This document shows positions 1 through 11,520 of a stretch of DNA of 64,000 nucleotides, in pieces. Position numbers and translations under genes: made by a program. The notes under the pieces are model-generated. The model saw only the letters and a program-made list of their open reading frames with translations. It was not told where the DNA came from and did no database searches. The DNA lies in assembly GCA_036873135.1 (NCBI GenBank), contig JAPTYO010000003.1:29578763-29642762 (forward strand), read 5' to 3'. The stretch's first letter is position 1, and the number at the start of each line of letters is the position of its first letter. Source of the DNA: Clarkia xantiana subsp. parviflora. Its lineage: Eukaryota; Streptophyta; Magnoliopsida; Myrtales; Onagraceae.

Positions 1-3000
1 AGATGAGGTAATCTTCCTATTCATCAAATTGGAATTACATTTATCTATATTGTCCAAGTAAATTTGTTAAATAGATATGTAGAATGACGATTTATGATTA
101 GATGTTGGTTGGGTAGTCTAGAATAAGGCTGATCAGAGAACAAATACTCTCAACAATAGTCTTTAACCGATTTGCTCCGACCGTCGAGAAGTTAGTTTCC
201 AGTTATCATAGTTACGAATAGACATTAGTCATCTGAAATTGCTGAACAACCATCTTGTCTCATGTGTATCCATTACACAGGAGTCGGATTGTGATCTAGG
301 ATATGTAAGCTGTAATAAGTATCTATAGCATTGAGATCTTGGGGTAAAGGTTACACTGCCTCTTCTAAATTCCCCGTTTGAGCCGAGCTATTAGGCCTTA
401 GTAATGGCATGAAATATAGTTGACTGAGTCTCTGTAGGCTCTTAATTTGTAGTTGTTTGGTAGGATATTAGGATGAATCTTGTAACTTAATTATCGGACC
501 CAATCCTTTTGCCTTATATTCGTTCTTAGTTTTAGAATCTCTGTCTGAGCACACCCTCTAGAGCCTTTAGAGTTTATCTTGTTCATTTTGTGTAAAATAT
601 TATTACCTATACAGCGGGGTTCTTCCATAGATTCCTCTTAGTGTTATGGTCATGTTCATGGTATATATTTGGAAATTTGTTAATTCCAACATTGACTCTT
701 GAGTTGTAGGCAGCTACTTTCTAATTTTAACAGTTGTATGCTTAAATATATATATTTAACAATTTGATGTTCACTCGACTTTTGTTTCAGTTGGTTGTTG
801 TGGAGTCCATGTATGGAGACAATCTTTGTATGCTTGACACAAAGAGAGGCTTACGATCCTTTCAGGTGTCTACAGAACCTTCAAGTGCTGACTTAATTAG
901 TTTTTTACCTAAATGTATAATTTCCTTACCTATGTTTCACTTTTGCAGGTTAATATTCACATTGAATCTGAAGGGTCATTCACTTTATCCACCAAGCTTA
1001 GTTCATCCAACGATCACAAGGGTAGTAGCAAGTCAGATGATTTACTCTACTCCTTTGAAGTTCAGCGTCTTCCACCAATCGTGCTAACATGTTTACTACC
1101 CAAATCATACCCTAGTCATCTCCCTCCTTACTTTACCATTTTTGCCCAGTGGTTGAATGCGACCAAGATATCTGAATTATGCTCTGTGCTCGATTCTATG
1201 TGGACTGCACAACCGGGCCAAGAAGTTATTTTCCAATGGGTAGAATGGCTACAAAATTCATCTCTTTCTTATCTGGGATTTGTTAAAGAAATTCTACTTG
1301 GTCCATATACGATAAGAAGTGTTGGAGATAGGCGCGCAATTTCAGCAAGTGTCTCAGCAGATGTTGATATCCCCTCAATCATGAGATACAATGATGAAAA
1401 GTGTCATGATAATTTCTTGAAAGACTTCCATGACTGCTGCATCTGTTTTAGCGAGTATGCAGGTAATGTGGTTGTAGCACTCTGTTGTGTAGATGTAAAT
1501 CGAAAATGCTTAAGAAAATCCCCATGTTGATGCAATTCATTATTTTTCTTTTTTTGACATCACTTTGTTTCAATAGGTAGTGACTTCCTTCGGCTGCCTT
1601 GTAATCACTTATTCTGTTGGAAATGCATGAAGACCTATTCCGAAATCCACATTAAGGAAGGCACAGTAACCAAGCTTCAGTGCCCTAATTCCAAATGTGG
1701 GGGCACGGTTCCACCCGGGTTATTGAAACGAGTGCTTGGTGATGAAGCTTATGAGCGCTGGGAGTCTCTCACATTGCAAAAGACCCTGGATTCAATGTCT
1801 GATATTGTATACTGCCCAAGATGCGAAACAGCATGCATAGAGGATCCCGACAATCATGCTGTATGCTCACAGTGTTTCTTTAGCTTTTGCACACTTTGTA
1901 GAGGACAACGTCATGTAGGAGAAGAATGCATGTCACCAGAAATAAGGCTTCGCATGTTGCAGGTAAAGTTTATAAGATTGCCATGCTTGAATAAATAGCT
2001 CCTAATCTTGTATAGCTTCATGACATATAAAACTACATAATCATTGTTATGACTGATGACCGATCCATTGGCCCTCCATTTGTTGGTAAAAATCTACAAA
2101 TGCCCTAACTTCAAAGTAATTTTTTAAGTTTCCTTGTCATCCAAGGTATAAGAGATTGCTTTGTCAATTCATCTTTATGTTTGATTATTGTATATGTCTG
2201 GAAACGTTTGTTGACCAATAGACCATGTATTTGAAATCTTGGATCAGAAATTGGACCTGACCTTGATTAATTAATAAGTTGCTAAGTTATCTTTATTTTT
2301 TGGACATTGTGGTTTGATTTTTGTCTACTTCTTAGAGTTGGCAGTCTGATATGTAAGCTGCTAGAGGATAAGCAAATGGCCTCTTTGTATTGCTGCTGAG
2401 TTCCTCAGTAATTTACTTCCATGAACCTCTTAATAGTCTCATTTTGATTTCTTTACACCATTTTTATTCAGGAGCGCCAAGGGTCATCTCAACTAAATAA
2501 CGACCAAAGGCGTAAAGAGATGGAAATGATTAATGAGCTTAAAAGCGTGGAAGCAATTCTTCGAGATGCCAAACAGTGCCCATGTTGCAACATGGCAATA
2601 TCAAGAATTGAAGGTTGCAACAAGATGGTCTGCCAAAATTGTGGAGCCTACTTTTGCTACCGCTGCAACCAGGAAATCAGTGGATATGATCATTTCAAGT
2701 ATGTTCCAGATTCTCATTGTTTGATACCTTACTTCAGAATAGTAAGTGCATTTTCAATTAGTACTTGAATCAATAATCTGCCCCAACTCTCTCACAGGGA
2801 AGAAAACGGGTGCGTGATGTTCCCAGCAGAAATGATTCAGAACTGGGAGAATCAAATGAATCCAGCTCAACAACGGATTTTTGGAGCTCAGGCTGAAGCC
2901 CGTCTATTTCCAGAGCGCTCTCCACAATGCCCTAATTGTCGTCAGCCTAATACAAAGGTTTGCAATGATGAAAGATGTCGACTACTAACTTTTTTGTTTG

Positions 3001-3421
3001 CTGTCCACGATCAAATCTGTTTGTGTTGAAGTATAAAGGCTAAACCATACATTCACCTATTACCTTAGTGTTTTAGGACAGTTGGTTAAGTGGTTAGTCT
3101 AAACTTTCACATGGTATAAGAGCGCGCAGATTCGAATCTGAGCACTAAACAATACCTTAGTTTGTCTTCACCTATGATCTTAAGGTGTTAGGATAGTTGG
3201 TTAAGTAATTAGTCTAAACTCTCACAGTTTGTCTATTGAGAAATTCTGTTTTTACATGATTCTAACTTGTTATGGCCTTTTCTGTGTGGCAGATGAGCAA
3301 TAATAATCACCTATCATGTTCATCATGCCATACGAGTTACTGCTATTTGTGCAAGAAGGCGATGCGGCGCCCTTCAGAGCATTTTGGTCCCAAGGGATGC
3401 AAACAACACACACCATTATAG
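1..3421 (+). CDS. RWD-RING-IBR-RING (RBR) E3 ubiquitin ligase, 3' part
   Basis: RBR ligases accept ubiquitin from an E2 onto a catalytic cysteine in RING2 and pass it to a substrate. Seen exons: 1-7 (last bases of an upstream exon, reading Asp-Glu before a GT donor), 791-865, 949-1462, 1577-1962, 2472-2698, 2798-2957 and 3293-3421 (stop TAG). They join in frame to about 498 residues. In order: an RWD domain (VESMYGDN at its start), RING1 (CCICFSEY, then [10 protein letters not shown]), an IBR, and RING2 ([19 protein letters not shown]). The Cys in GCNKM is the expected catalytic residue, so the ligase looks active. A Cys-rich tail ([10 protein letters not shown], then [12 protein letters not shown]) follows, as in plant RNF14-like proteins. 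The N-terminus lies before the window. The 783-bp intron after base 7 and the intron 1963-2471 hold nothing I recognise. The family is secure; the exact paralogue is not. Confidence 0.9.
3024..3226 (+). mobile_element. TRIM-type miniature LTR retroelement in the last RBR intron
   Basis: A 203-bp element lies between exact 5-bp repeats GTTTG (3019-3023 and 3227-3231). Two diverged LTR-like copies of about 88 bp (roughly 3024-3111 and 3138-3226) start TG and end CA and share blocks such as AGTTGGTTAAGT and AGTCTAAACT. Directly after the first copy is TGGTATAAGAGC, close to the primer-binding site complementary to plant initiator Met-tRNA. No coding sequence fits between the LTRs, as expected for a TRIM. 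LTR divergence suggests an old insertion. Confidence 0.75.
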
Positions 3422-4113
3422 CACTGATCTCCATTTCTTGTGCTATTTTCCATTAAGTGCTCAAGGTATGCACTATCTTAACTATATGCTTTCACTTTCT
3501 ATAGACCAAAAAGTCCCAACAGTTGTGAAACCTTTTTGATAGATAATTGTACATCACTATTGTGAGAGAGTGGAAAACTTACCTTTTCAGAATAAATAAA
3601 TGTTATTTGGTGATTCTGAAAAGGTAAGTTTTTCACTGCTAGTGGTGCAACTTCCCTATCATTGTTGACTCTATGGAGTAGGTAGTTTACACATGAGTGT
3701 GTTGTTGATGCCTTAATTTTACCCTGACAGCTCCATTCCAACTTGTAAAATCAGGTAAATTCCTTGAAGATTATTTAGGCCACCACGAGGCCCACACGGT
3801 AAATTCGAAATAAACCAATGGCATCGACAGCAACAGATTTATGCGAACCTGGCTTTAGAGTAGCTAAGAACACAAGAGAGTATCCGGAAAGAGAAGATTA
3901 ACAAGAATAAAACACAAGAGAGTATATGGAAAGAGAAGAATAACAAAAATAAAGAAGACTAAATTCCTAATTAATCTTATTTTCTATCTTTCTTTTAAAA
4001 ATTAAAGTTAATTGTTGTAAGGTGATATTCACTGATATTTGTAAGGTTTGATATTTATATATTAGATTACAAAAATCCTAAGTAGGCGTCGTCCTATAAT
4101 ACGAGATTACTTA
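3422..4113. other. RBR 3' UTR and flank, no further gene
   Basis: This region follows the RBR stop codon. It holds a compact hairpin (listed separately) and AT-rich sequence up to a hAT-type insertion. I see no conserved coding exon. The short minus-strand ORF overlapping the hairpin has no recognisable domain. Confidence 0.6.
3570..3636. repeat. Short inverted repeat / hairpin downstream of RBR
   Basis: Two 24-nt arms (3570-3593 and 3613-3636) pair at 23 of 24 positions around a 19-nt loop. The arm core is ACTTACCTTTTCAGAAT. It lies about 150 nt after the RBR stop codon, so it could fold in the 3' UTR or be a tiny fold-back insertion. No target duplication is evident. Confidence 0.7.
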
Positions 4114-4121
4114 AATGTGAT

Positions 4122-4804
4122 TAGGGATGGCAACGGGGCGGGTCGGGGCGGGTCGGGGCGGGTTTTTGCAGCCCCGGACCCGCCCCGCGGGTCGGCCTGG
4201 CTGACCCGGTCCCGGCCAAATGTGCCTTTCGGGTCGGGTCGGGTCAACAATCCCGCGGGTCGACCCGCGGGGCCCCGACCCGCCCCGTCATATGAACAAT
4301 TTTTTTTTTTTTTTAACTTTTCAATATTAAATACAATTTTTTTTTGTCAAAATATTACGTTATATATAAATTCAAAACATAAATCTAACATCAATCAAAT
4401 ATAAACAACAAACACATCAAATTCATTACAAATACAAATTTAAATCCAAACACCAAATTAACAAATCCTAATAATCTAAATATAAATCTATTTGGTCCAT
4501 GTTATTTATATAGGTACTATATTAACCATATTTTTTTATTAAATGTTAGATCATATTAACATAAAAAAATTAAAAAAAAAATTATATACATATGGATTTC
4601 GGGGCGGGTCTACGGGGCCCCGGGTCTCTAGACCCGGTCCCGCCCCGCCCGACCCGGTCCCGCCCCGACCCGAGCCCGACCCGCCCCGGACCCGACCCGA
4701 GCCCGACCCGCCCCGGACCCGACCCGTGACCCGCGGGTCGGCGGGTCAAAACCGGGTCGGGGCCCCGCGGGTCAGCGGGGCCCCGAGACCCGTTGCCATC
4801 CCTA
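4122..4804. mobile_element. Non-autonomous hAT-type element (MITE), GC-rich ends
   Basis: Terminal inverted repeats TAGGGATGGCAACGGG and CCCGTTGCCATCCCTA bound a 683-bp element. It is flanked by a perfect 8-bp target duplication AATGTGAT (4114-4121 and 4805-4812), the length made by hAT transposases. About 160-200 bp at each end consist of reiterated GGGTCGGGGCGGG-like motifs, in contrast to an AT-rich centre. No transposase is present, so it would depend on a relative elsewhere. The plus-strand ORFs here are translations of the GC repeat. Confidence 0.85.
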
Positions 4805-4999
4805 AATGTGATATTACAAGTAATGTGAGCTAAGTAGTGTAATATTAAATAGCAGTGTTTGATTATGATTTAATATGAAGTATAAATTTAGATTACAGTA
4901 TTTGAAATATTTTACTTAAATAACTAGTGTACAAAATTCAAATTTCAAAATGTAACAATAAGTTTTAAAAATACTAAAATAACCATCGCAATTCACAAT

Positions 5000-5439
5000 T
5001 AGGGGTGTCAAAGGGTCACGGGTATCCGTTGACCCGCGAGTACCCGCCCCGATTTTACCCCGCTGACCCGTGGATGGGTCCAGTTTGGGGTTGCGGAGCC
5101 CCGTACATGTATTATAGATGTATATGTACTATATAAATATATTATATAAAACTATATAGGTAATATAACACATAGTAAAAATAAAAAAGTATCTAATGAG
5201 TTTGTTGATTTATATTTGAATTTTGAGTTAAATTTGTAATTTGTGATTCGATTTGGAGTTGAATTTGGAATTTTGGATACGGTAAACATAAAGGTTAGAG
5301 TTTAAGGTTTGTAAAAATAGATTATTTCTCACGTGGAGCGACCCGCGTGAGATGTACGAGATAGGTGCGGGTCGACCATATCGACCCACGGGGCGGGTTC
5401 GGGGCAAGCAATACCCGCCCCACCCTGTTGACACCTCTA
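5000..5439. mobile_element. Non-autonomous hAT-like element with TAGGGGTGTCAA ends
   Basis: Ends TAGGGGTGTCAA and TTGACACCTCTA bound about 440 bp. Subterminal GGGTC/CCCGCCCC repeats surround an AT-rich core, the same design as the element at 4122-4804 but with a different terminus. I cannot find an exact 8-bp target duplication, so it is probably older or its flanks have mutated. There is no coding capacity. Confidence 0.65.
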
Positions 5440-7225
5440 ATCGCCGCTCATTCAAACAACGGCGAAACGAATACTTTGTAATGTGCTTATTATTATATTA
5501 ATATATAAGATGGTGTACTATCTCTTAATATGATAATATTATAAAAAATATTTATTTTAAGAACAATTAATTACTTCTTAAACTTTATATTTTGTGTTTA
5601 ATACGTATAATATGTTCATAAACTATAAAAAATCAAATATTAAAACAAAATTTGCATAAATATTAAAATTATATTAATTGAAATATTTTGTATAGTTTTA
5701 TAAGATAATTTCATAAAAATGCAACGGAAAATACTTTACTAATTTCCTGCGAATATTATATACATTATGCGCTATTATTATAATAAGTCATGAAATAGAT
5801 TAAAAAAAAGTAAAAAAAAATTAAACTATAAATATTATATAAAATATTTTATTTATTTAATAAATAGTAATAATAATAAAATACTAAATAGTCTGTAATC
5901 TTGTAAGTAATCTCATTTTCAGTATAATCTCAAATTATAATAAACTTCGCATAATAAAATACACATTCCACGCATCTATCAAACACCCCTAGGCCCTAAG
6001 TAAGTTTTGTCTTGGTACCTCACCTCTATTCTCACCTATACGGTAGCGTTTCTAAGGGTTTTGTTCAATCACTTTCATATTCATAAATCTCCAAGCAATA
6101 GTCACTTTCTATTTGAGATTAGTGACAGCTGTTTCACCTAATTATTGTTTAGTGACAGCAACTCTAACATTATATATAGTTAGATACTTTACTAATTATT
6201 ATTTCCTAACTTTTAGCATGGGAGCTTCCTTCAAAAGCAAACTATGTATGGAAATAGAAATTATGATGGATAAAAAACAATAATAATTAATTAATAAAGA
6301 GAAATGAGGTAGCTGAGACTGAAAAAAAGTCAATAATGATTATGATTGGGCTTGGCCCAGCCTAGTGGCATAGTTCTTTGGTCCATGTAGCATAAGTGCA
6401 CAACTAGATCATAAATGCACACTATATCTAATAAATTTTTTTAAATAAAAAAAAATACAGACTAATAACGCTTGTATCATCTTGTATAAATTATACGAAA
6501 ATAATTTATTTTTATTTATTATTATAAAAAAATTTACACCGTAGAGGAATGAAATAGAACGGGAGATTTTCATTCTAAAAGAAAAAAGCACACTATAAGT
6601 GGTAAATATTAACAGTAAGTATTTTTTCCATTCATGTAACTTCGGCAAAGTTTAAATATAAGATTTCTAGTTAATAGATAAAATAATGAATTACTACACA
6701 TAATTATATGGTTGCAATCACATAGTAATAATATTCGGCATCAAGTTATGTATTTATATTTTTTAGTAGAAAAATAAAATATTGTGAAAATACGGAAAAT
6801 CATTGTCTGTGGGAGACAAAGTATTGAAGTACACCATTGAATATTGTCACAAATGAGGGCAGCATCGGACGGTGATGTTTGAGGCCGACAGGAGTGGGGT
6901 GCCGAACTGCCGTTCATTTTCTTATATATATATAGTAATTAATAATTTGTTTTTGGACAAAACAGGATTAGATATAATCAATTTAACCTTAATTTATATG
7001 CATCTTTGAAAAATCCATCCTTTCGTAATACTACAACTTACAAGTACCAGTTCTATATATATTGTTTAAATCGACATATATATATATATCATTTATTTTA
7101 TTTATTAATAAATAATTTTTATTTATTAAAATATATATATAGTTTTACTATTTCTTGGGTGAAACTAACTGTGAAAGTGGTGAGTCAAATCAAACAGAGC
7201 TCATTCACTAGACGTCTACACCCCT
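5440..7225. other. AT-rich intergenic DNA, no gene seen
   Basis: Very AT-rich sequence with TA microsatellites (for example near 7075-7140). The few short ORFs encode low-complexity Lys/Ile/Phe-rich peptides with no domain. I find no RNA gene, exon structure or complete transposable element here. Confidence 0.5.
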
Positions 7226-7228
7226 TTA

Positions 7229-7580
7229 GAGCACTTCCAATGGGCAAAGCCATTTTGGTTGCCATTTTGAGCCACCTCACCTCCACATCATCAATTGTTA
7301 AAAAAATATTAATTTAATTTAAATTGTCTATACCTCCTACAATGGCAAAGACAATTTTTGTCTCAATTTTGATTATTATATAATATAAATATTAGATAGG
7401 ACATGGAGAGAGAATAAAAACTATAGCAAAATATGAAAGAATACAAAATGTCCCATGGACAACTTAGAGGAAAGAGAATAAGAAATTAGATAGACAATTA
7501 GTGGTATGGACAAATTTTGTCCAAACCTCTCACATCCACATAAGCAAATGTCTTGAAAAATTTGCCCATTGGAAGTGCTC
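7229..7580. mobile_element. PIF/Harbinger-type (Tourist-like) MITE
   Basis: A 352-bp element with inverted ends GAGCACTTCCAATGGGCAAA and TTTGCCCATTGGAAGTGCTC, flanked by TTA on both sides (7226-7228 and 7581-7583). Three-base T-A target duplications with ends of this kind are typical of PIF/Harbinger MITEs. No transposase is encoded. Confidence 0.8.
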
Positions 7581-7583
7581 TTA

Positions 7584-8459
7584 ACTCAATATTCTACAAC
7601 AGCTAAAGCCCCTGAGGCGCGTCTTCTCCACGCCCCCACTTTAATGATTCTCTGATTGACCTCTCATTAGTCATTACACACTAAATCTAGCTACCTAATG
7701 CCAATATTTATAATGGCCAAAAAAAAAAAAAGCCATTATTTATTGTTTCTTTATTATTCTATACTATACACCCAACAATAGCAAATAACTACTTTTATTG
7801 TAATTTTCGTCAATCCAACGAAAATAAGTATGGATTGATCACGTGAGAACTTTGACATGATATATTCATAATGAATTCGACGACATTGTAGCAAAGTATA
7901 TTCAATTTGACTCATATAATTCTAACAATATCTTTCAATTAAATATTTAATTAAAAGTGTTTTAATACAATTTTTTCAATTTACTATCAAATCAATTCTT
8001 TCAATTGAGAATCATATCATGTGATCGATGTACTTATTTTTGCTTCAGTTTGATAAAAATTATAATGAAAGTACCAATTTAATATGTACTTCAAAACTCA
8101 AATAACTAATATTTTAAAAATATAAAAAATCGGAAAGCAATTTCTTATTGAATCAAAATCCACATAGCAGACTTTGTTATTAACTTTATTGTATTTTATA
8201 TAAAAAAAAGTAATATGAGGTAATGGTGTTTAATAAGTTATTAACTAGGCTAAACTTTGGCAAGAAAAAAAAACTAGACTAAACAAAATATTTTTCTACA
8301 TTCTGACCATTTTCTAAATTTTAAGAATAGTCCACAAGAATATTTGGCTAGTTTTTAATTTTGCATTCAACTTCCTCCTGAATTTAATAATATTAATTAA
8401 ATTTTATGATATTATTATGGTTTTTTTTATCAAACTATTATTATTATGGTTATAACTTA
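7584..8459. other. Intergenic DNA, no gene seen
   Basis: AT-rich spacer between the Tourist-like MITE and the Pack-MULE-like element. I see no exon, structured RNA or clear repeat in it. Confidence 0.45.
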
Positions 8460-8468
8460 TAATAATAT

Positions 8469-8989
8469 GGGTTAAGAACCTATAAACTGTTTGCAGTTTC
8501 ACCAATGTTGAAATTTGGTATCTAAAGTTTGAAATGTTAAAATGGACCGTCTCACGTTTCATTTTTGTTGAAATTTGGTGTCTCCGCGCGTATTTTCTTC
8601 TCCCTACAATCATTTTCATCAACTCACTCACTCATAATCCATCACTGTTTACTTTTCACAAAGTCGCTAAATTTCCCCCGAAAATTAAACATTCAAAAGA
8701 AAATGTTTCCAATAGAGTGCTGTGGAGCAATTGCTAGCGACAACAGAACAGGATTTACTTGCGTGGATGTGGCCAACTTCATAGGTGATGGTCCCGGTAA
8801 GGTGACGAGAAGAGAGCGTGCATGGGAGGTCGAGTTTGACAGTTGATTTCGCCGAGATTGACTTTTCTAAAGTAATCACACCGACACACCAAATTTCAAC
8901 AAAAATAAAATATGGGACAATCAATTTTAACATCAAACAACAAATTTCAACATTTGTGAAACTTCAGACAGTTTATAGGTTTTTAACCC
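8469..8989. mobile_element. MULE-like element with long inverted ends, possible Pack-MULE
   Basis: Arms of roughly 115 bp face each other, starting GGGTTAAGAACCTATAAACTG and ending CAGTTTATAGGTTTTTAACCC. Flanks read TAATAATAT (8460-8468) and TAATAACCT (8990-8998), a 9-bp duplication matching at 7 positions, the length Mutator-like transposases make. The interior is not AT-rich filler. It contains a pyrimidine-rich leader-like stretch followed by an ATG at 8704 opening a 47-residue ORF (MFPIECCGAIASDN at its start) to 8846. That looks like a captured 5' end of a gene, though I do not recognise the parent. Confidence 0.6.
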
Positions 8990-9129
8990 TAATAACCTAC
9001 CATAACGTAGGTGGTCTGAGATGTTTGTTGAATTCTTTTATTTGGTAAAATTATCAGGAGAAATTATTTTCCGTTTTAGCATGGAATTTATTCAACTTCC
9101 ATTTTATTTAATATGAATTATAATCAAAT

Positions 9130-10690
9130 TGGTACCTGGGATAACACGTCAGTACGAAATGGTACCATAAATGATTTTGTGACAAATTGGTACCTGAGAA
9201 GATCCAGGTGTTGCACCGTCTAAAAAAATCGTTAGTTTTGGATAACAAATGTCACGTGTGACGCACGTGATCACTTTTGGCGGCAAATTAAGAAATTTAA
9301 TGACCTGAACTAACTAAAATGCTCTTCTGCTGGTAAACAAATATAAATGTTCCCTTATTAATTTCCTCATTCATTTCACTTTCCAATTAGGGTTTTAAAG
9401 ATTCAATTTTTCGAGCTCTCTCCTCCAATCCCTGCGGCATCGGTCGATTTTCGTGGTCTCCAGCTCAAATTGATGTCTCCAATGGCTTCTAATAGTTTGA
9501 TGGTCATACCTAGTTAACGAAAATACGGTTGTGTACTGATTGATGTAGTTCGATTGTAATTTAGAAAAGTTTTTATTCATTTTCCCCTAATTGCTGATTT
9601 ACTCTTTACATTAGCCAATTGAAAAAGAAGCAGGTTATCCGTATTTCGAATGGTATGATGTAAATGTTTGTTTCATGCTAAGAGAGTTTTCTGCAAAGTG
9701 AAGAAGATGATAGTGTTGCAGACGAAATGCTGTTGCATTTTGGAATATAATCTTTGTGAAACTGTTTCAATGTGGTATATAAATTTTGTGAACTATTTCA
9801 TTGGGGTATATAGAATTTATATAAATGTTGCAATGTGATAGTTATGGTTTGTCTAATTTTTGCAACGCAATACACATATTTTGTTACACTGTTCTAAACC
9901 GGTACACCCATCAGATGCTACTGGAAATGGAAAATTATTGTTTCATATTAGCAGTCGAAACACGAGGTTCTGGATACATCAATGATTCAACTATCTAATA
10001 TTGAAAACGCAGTTAATGATTGAATTGGTTAAGCTTTCATCTGGATTTGGGAGTATACTATGGGATTGCATTTGATTTTATAAGAAGAATCATGTTCAAG
10101 AATAGATAATTAAAAGACCATTTATTGGATAGATAGAGAACTATCCGTATTCCTTAGCTACATCAGATCTTTTATAGATTAGTCTATAATACTAATAAAA
10201 CTAACCCTCAGCTTGATGTGCTGGTTGCTTGGTTCTAAAAAATTGCTAGGCTGTTGGGATATAATGTCTTTTTTTGTTACAGAAATCAAATGTTGATTTT
10301 TTTTTCAAACTGATACCGGAAACAAGTGTGCATAGATATTTGAAATGCCATCAATTGGATAGATATAGAACTTATAGTGTTTCTTAGCTACAACAGATCT
10401 TTCGGAAAACCACGATTTCGGCAAATCATGACGAAACCCTAACAAATTTTTGGGAGAGAACTTAAATAGAGGGTCTGGTTTCTAGGGGAGATTTCTAATG
10501 GAGGGTATTTATCGGAGTGTATGTTAGTCATTTCAAGTGAATATATATTTTGAATTTTCGACAAAAGTTGTCACACGCGTTCGTCACACATGATTTTTTC
10601 CATCTAAACTATCGATTTTTTAAACTGCTCGACACTTGAATATTCTAGGTACCAATTGGTCACAAAAATCATTTCGGCCATATTATAATC
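9130..10690. mobile_element. Region bounded by about 100-bp diverged inverted repeats
   Basis: The left block (about 9165-9270, containing GATTTTGTGACAAATTGGTACC) reappears inverted at about 10580-10680 (GGTACCAATTGGTCACAAAAATC), roughly 70 % alike. Both arms carry CACGTGTGACG/CGTCACACATG-like motifs. About 1.3 kb lies between. It includes a 5'-UTR-like stretch (CAATTAGGGTTTTAAAGATT near 9385) but no usable ORF. It resembles an old MULE or Pack-MULE. Exact ends and target duplication are not resolved. Confidence 0.4.
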
Positions 10691-10874
10691 CCATTTTAAT
10701 ATAATCTATATATACTATAAATTCTGAATGAAATATAATAACATGGTGAATGTGGAGCTGATGATTTTTTTTTTTACGTTAATCGATGCATTTATGACAA
10801 ATGAGCTAAGAGTTTTGTACTAATTAACTCCATAGCATTGATTGCACTAGGGAGCTGAGAGTTTTTAAGTTGCA

Positions 10875-11110
10875 ATTAATCGCAATTAAAACTTCACTGA
10901 TTTTGAACCGTTCAAGATTCAATGTATACAATTAATCGCAATTAAAATTACGGACCATTCAAGATTCAATGTATGCGATTAATCGTAATTAAATTTTTTC
11001 TGATTTCGAACCGTTCAAGATTCAATGTATGCAATTAATCGCAATTAAAATTTTGGACCGTTCAAGATTCAATGTATGTAATTAATCGAAATTAAAATTT
11101 CACTGATTTT
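10875..11110. repeat. Alternating 56/47-bp tandem repeat
   Basis: Units begin TTAATCGCAATTAAA and end CAAGATTCAATGTATGCAA. Long units (56 bp, with a CACTGATTTTGAA insert) start near 10875, 10979 and 11082 (last one partial). Short units (47 bp, lacking the insert) start near 10931 and 11035. The order long-short-long-short-long makes a 103-bp higher-order period with just over two turns. Confidence 0.75.
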
Positions 11111-11520
11111 TAGCAGATGCTTGACGCGGAGCCGGCGAACGAAGATACCAGCCGGTACGGGCGGCTGATAGTCTCTGTGGCAGAGCCATCTCTATCTCCG
11201 GCGATATATCGTCGGTGGTCATCGAAGCCATATATGTTGAAGAACAGACGTGTGACACGGATCCGACGACCAAAGGTAGCATGCGGTACAGACATCTTAA
11301 ATTTATTTGTAAATTTGCGCAATTGTATTTTGTGGTTTCAAATTTTCAGTCTTTCATTTATTTTTTCAAATTTTGGACTGATATTTTATTTAAAAAAAAT
11401 ATTTCAATATATTACAAATAGTCAGTATAAATTTTATCGAAACTTAGTAAAATAAATTGCTTGTATTTACAGTCCCAAGAACAGGGTTTGGGTGTGAGCT
11501 ACCAAATCCGATGGATTTAA
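11111..11520. other. Intergenic DNA with a GC-rich patch, no assigned gene
   Basis: Bases 11117-11290 are distinctly GC-richer than their surroundings and are open on both strands. I recognise no domain in either translation. The patch could be a gene fragment or degraded exon. The remainder is AT-rich and lies upstream of the TPS leader. Confidence 0.3.

Noticed and set aside
11117..11455. Overlapping ORFs on both strands in a GC-rich patch
   Set aside because: No domain, no clear splice context and open on both strands; kept only as an unassigned patch.
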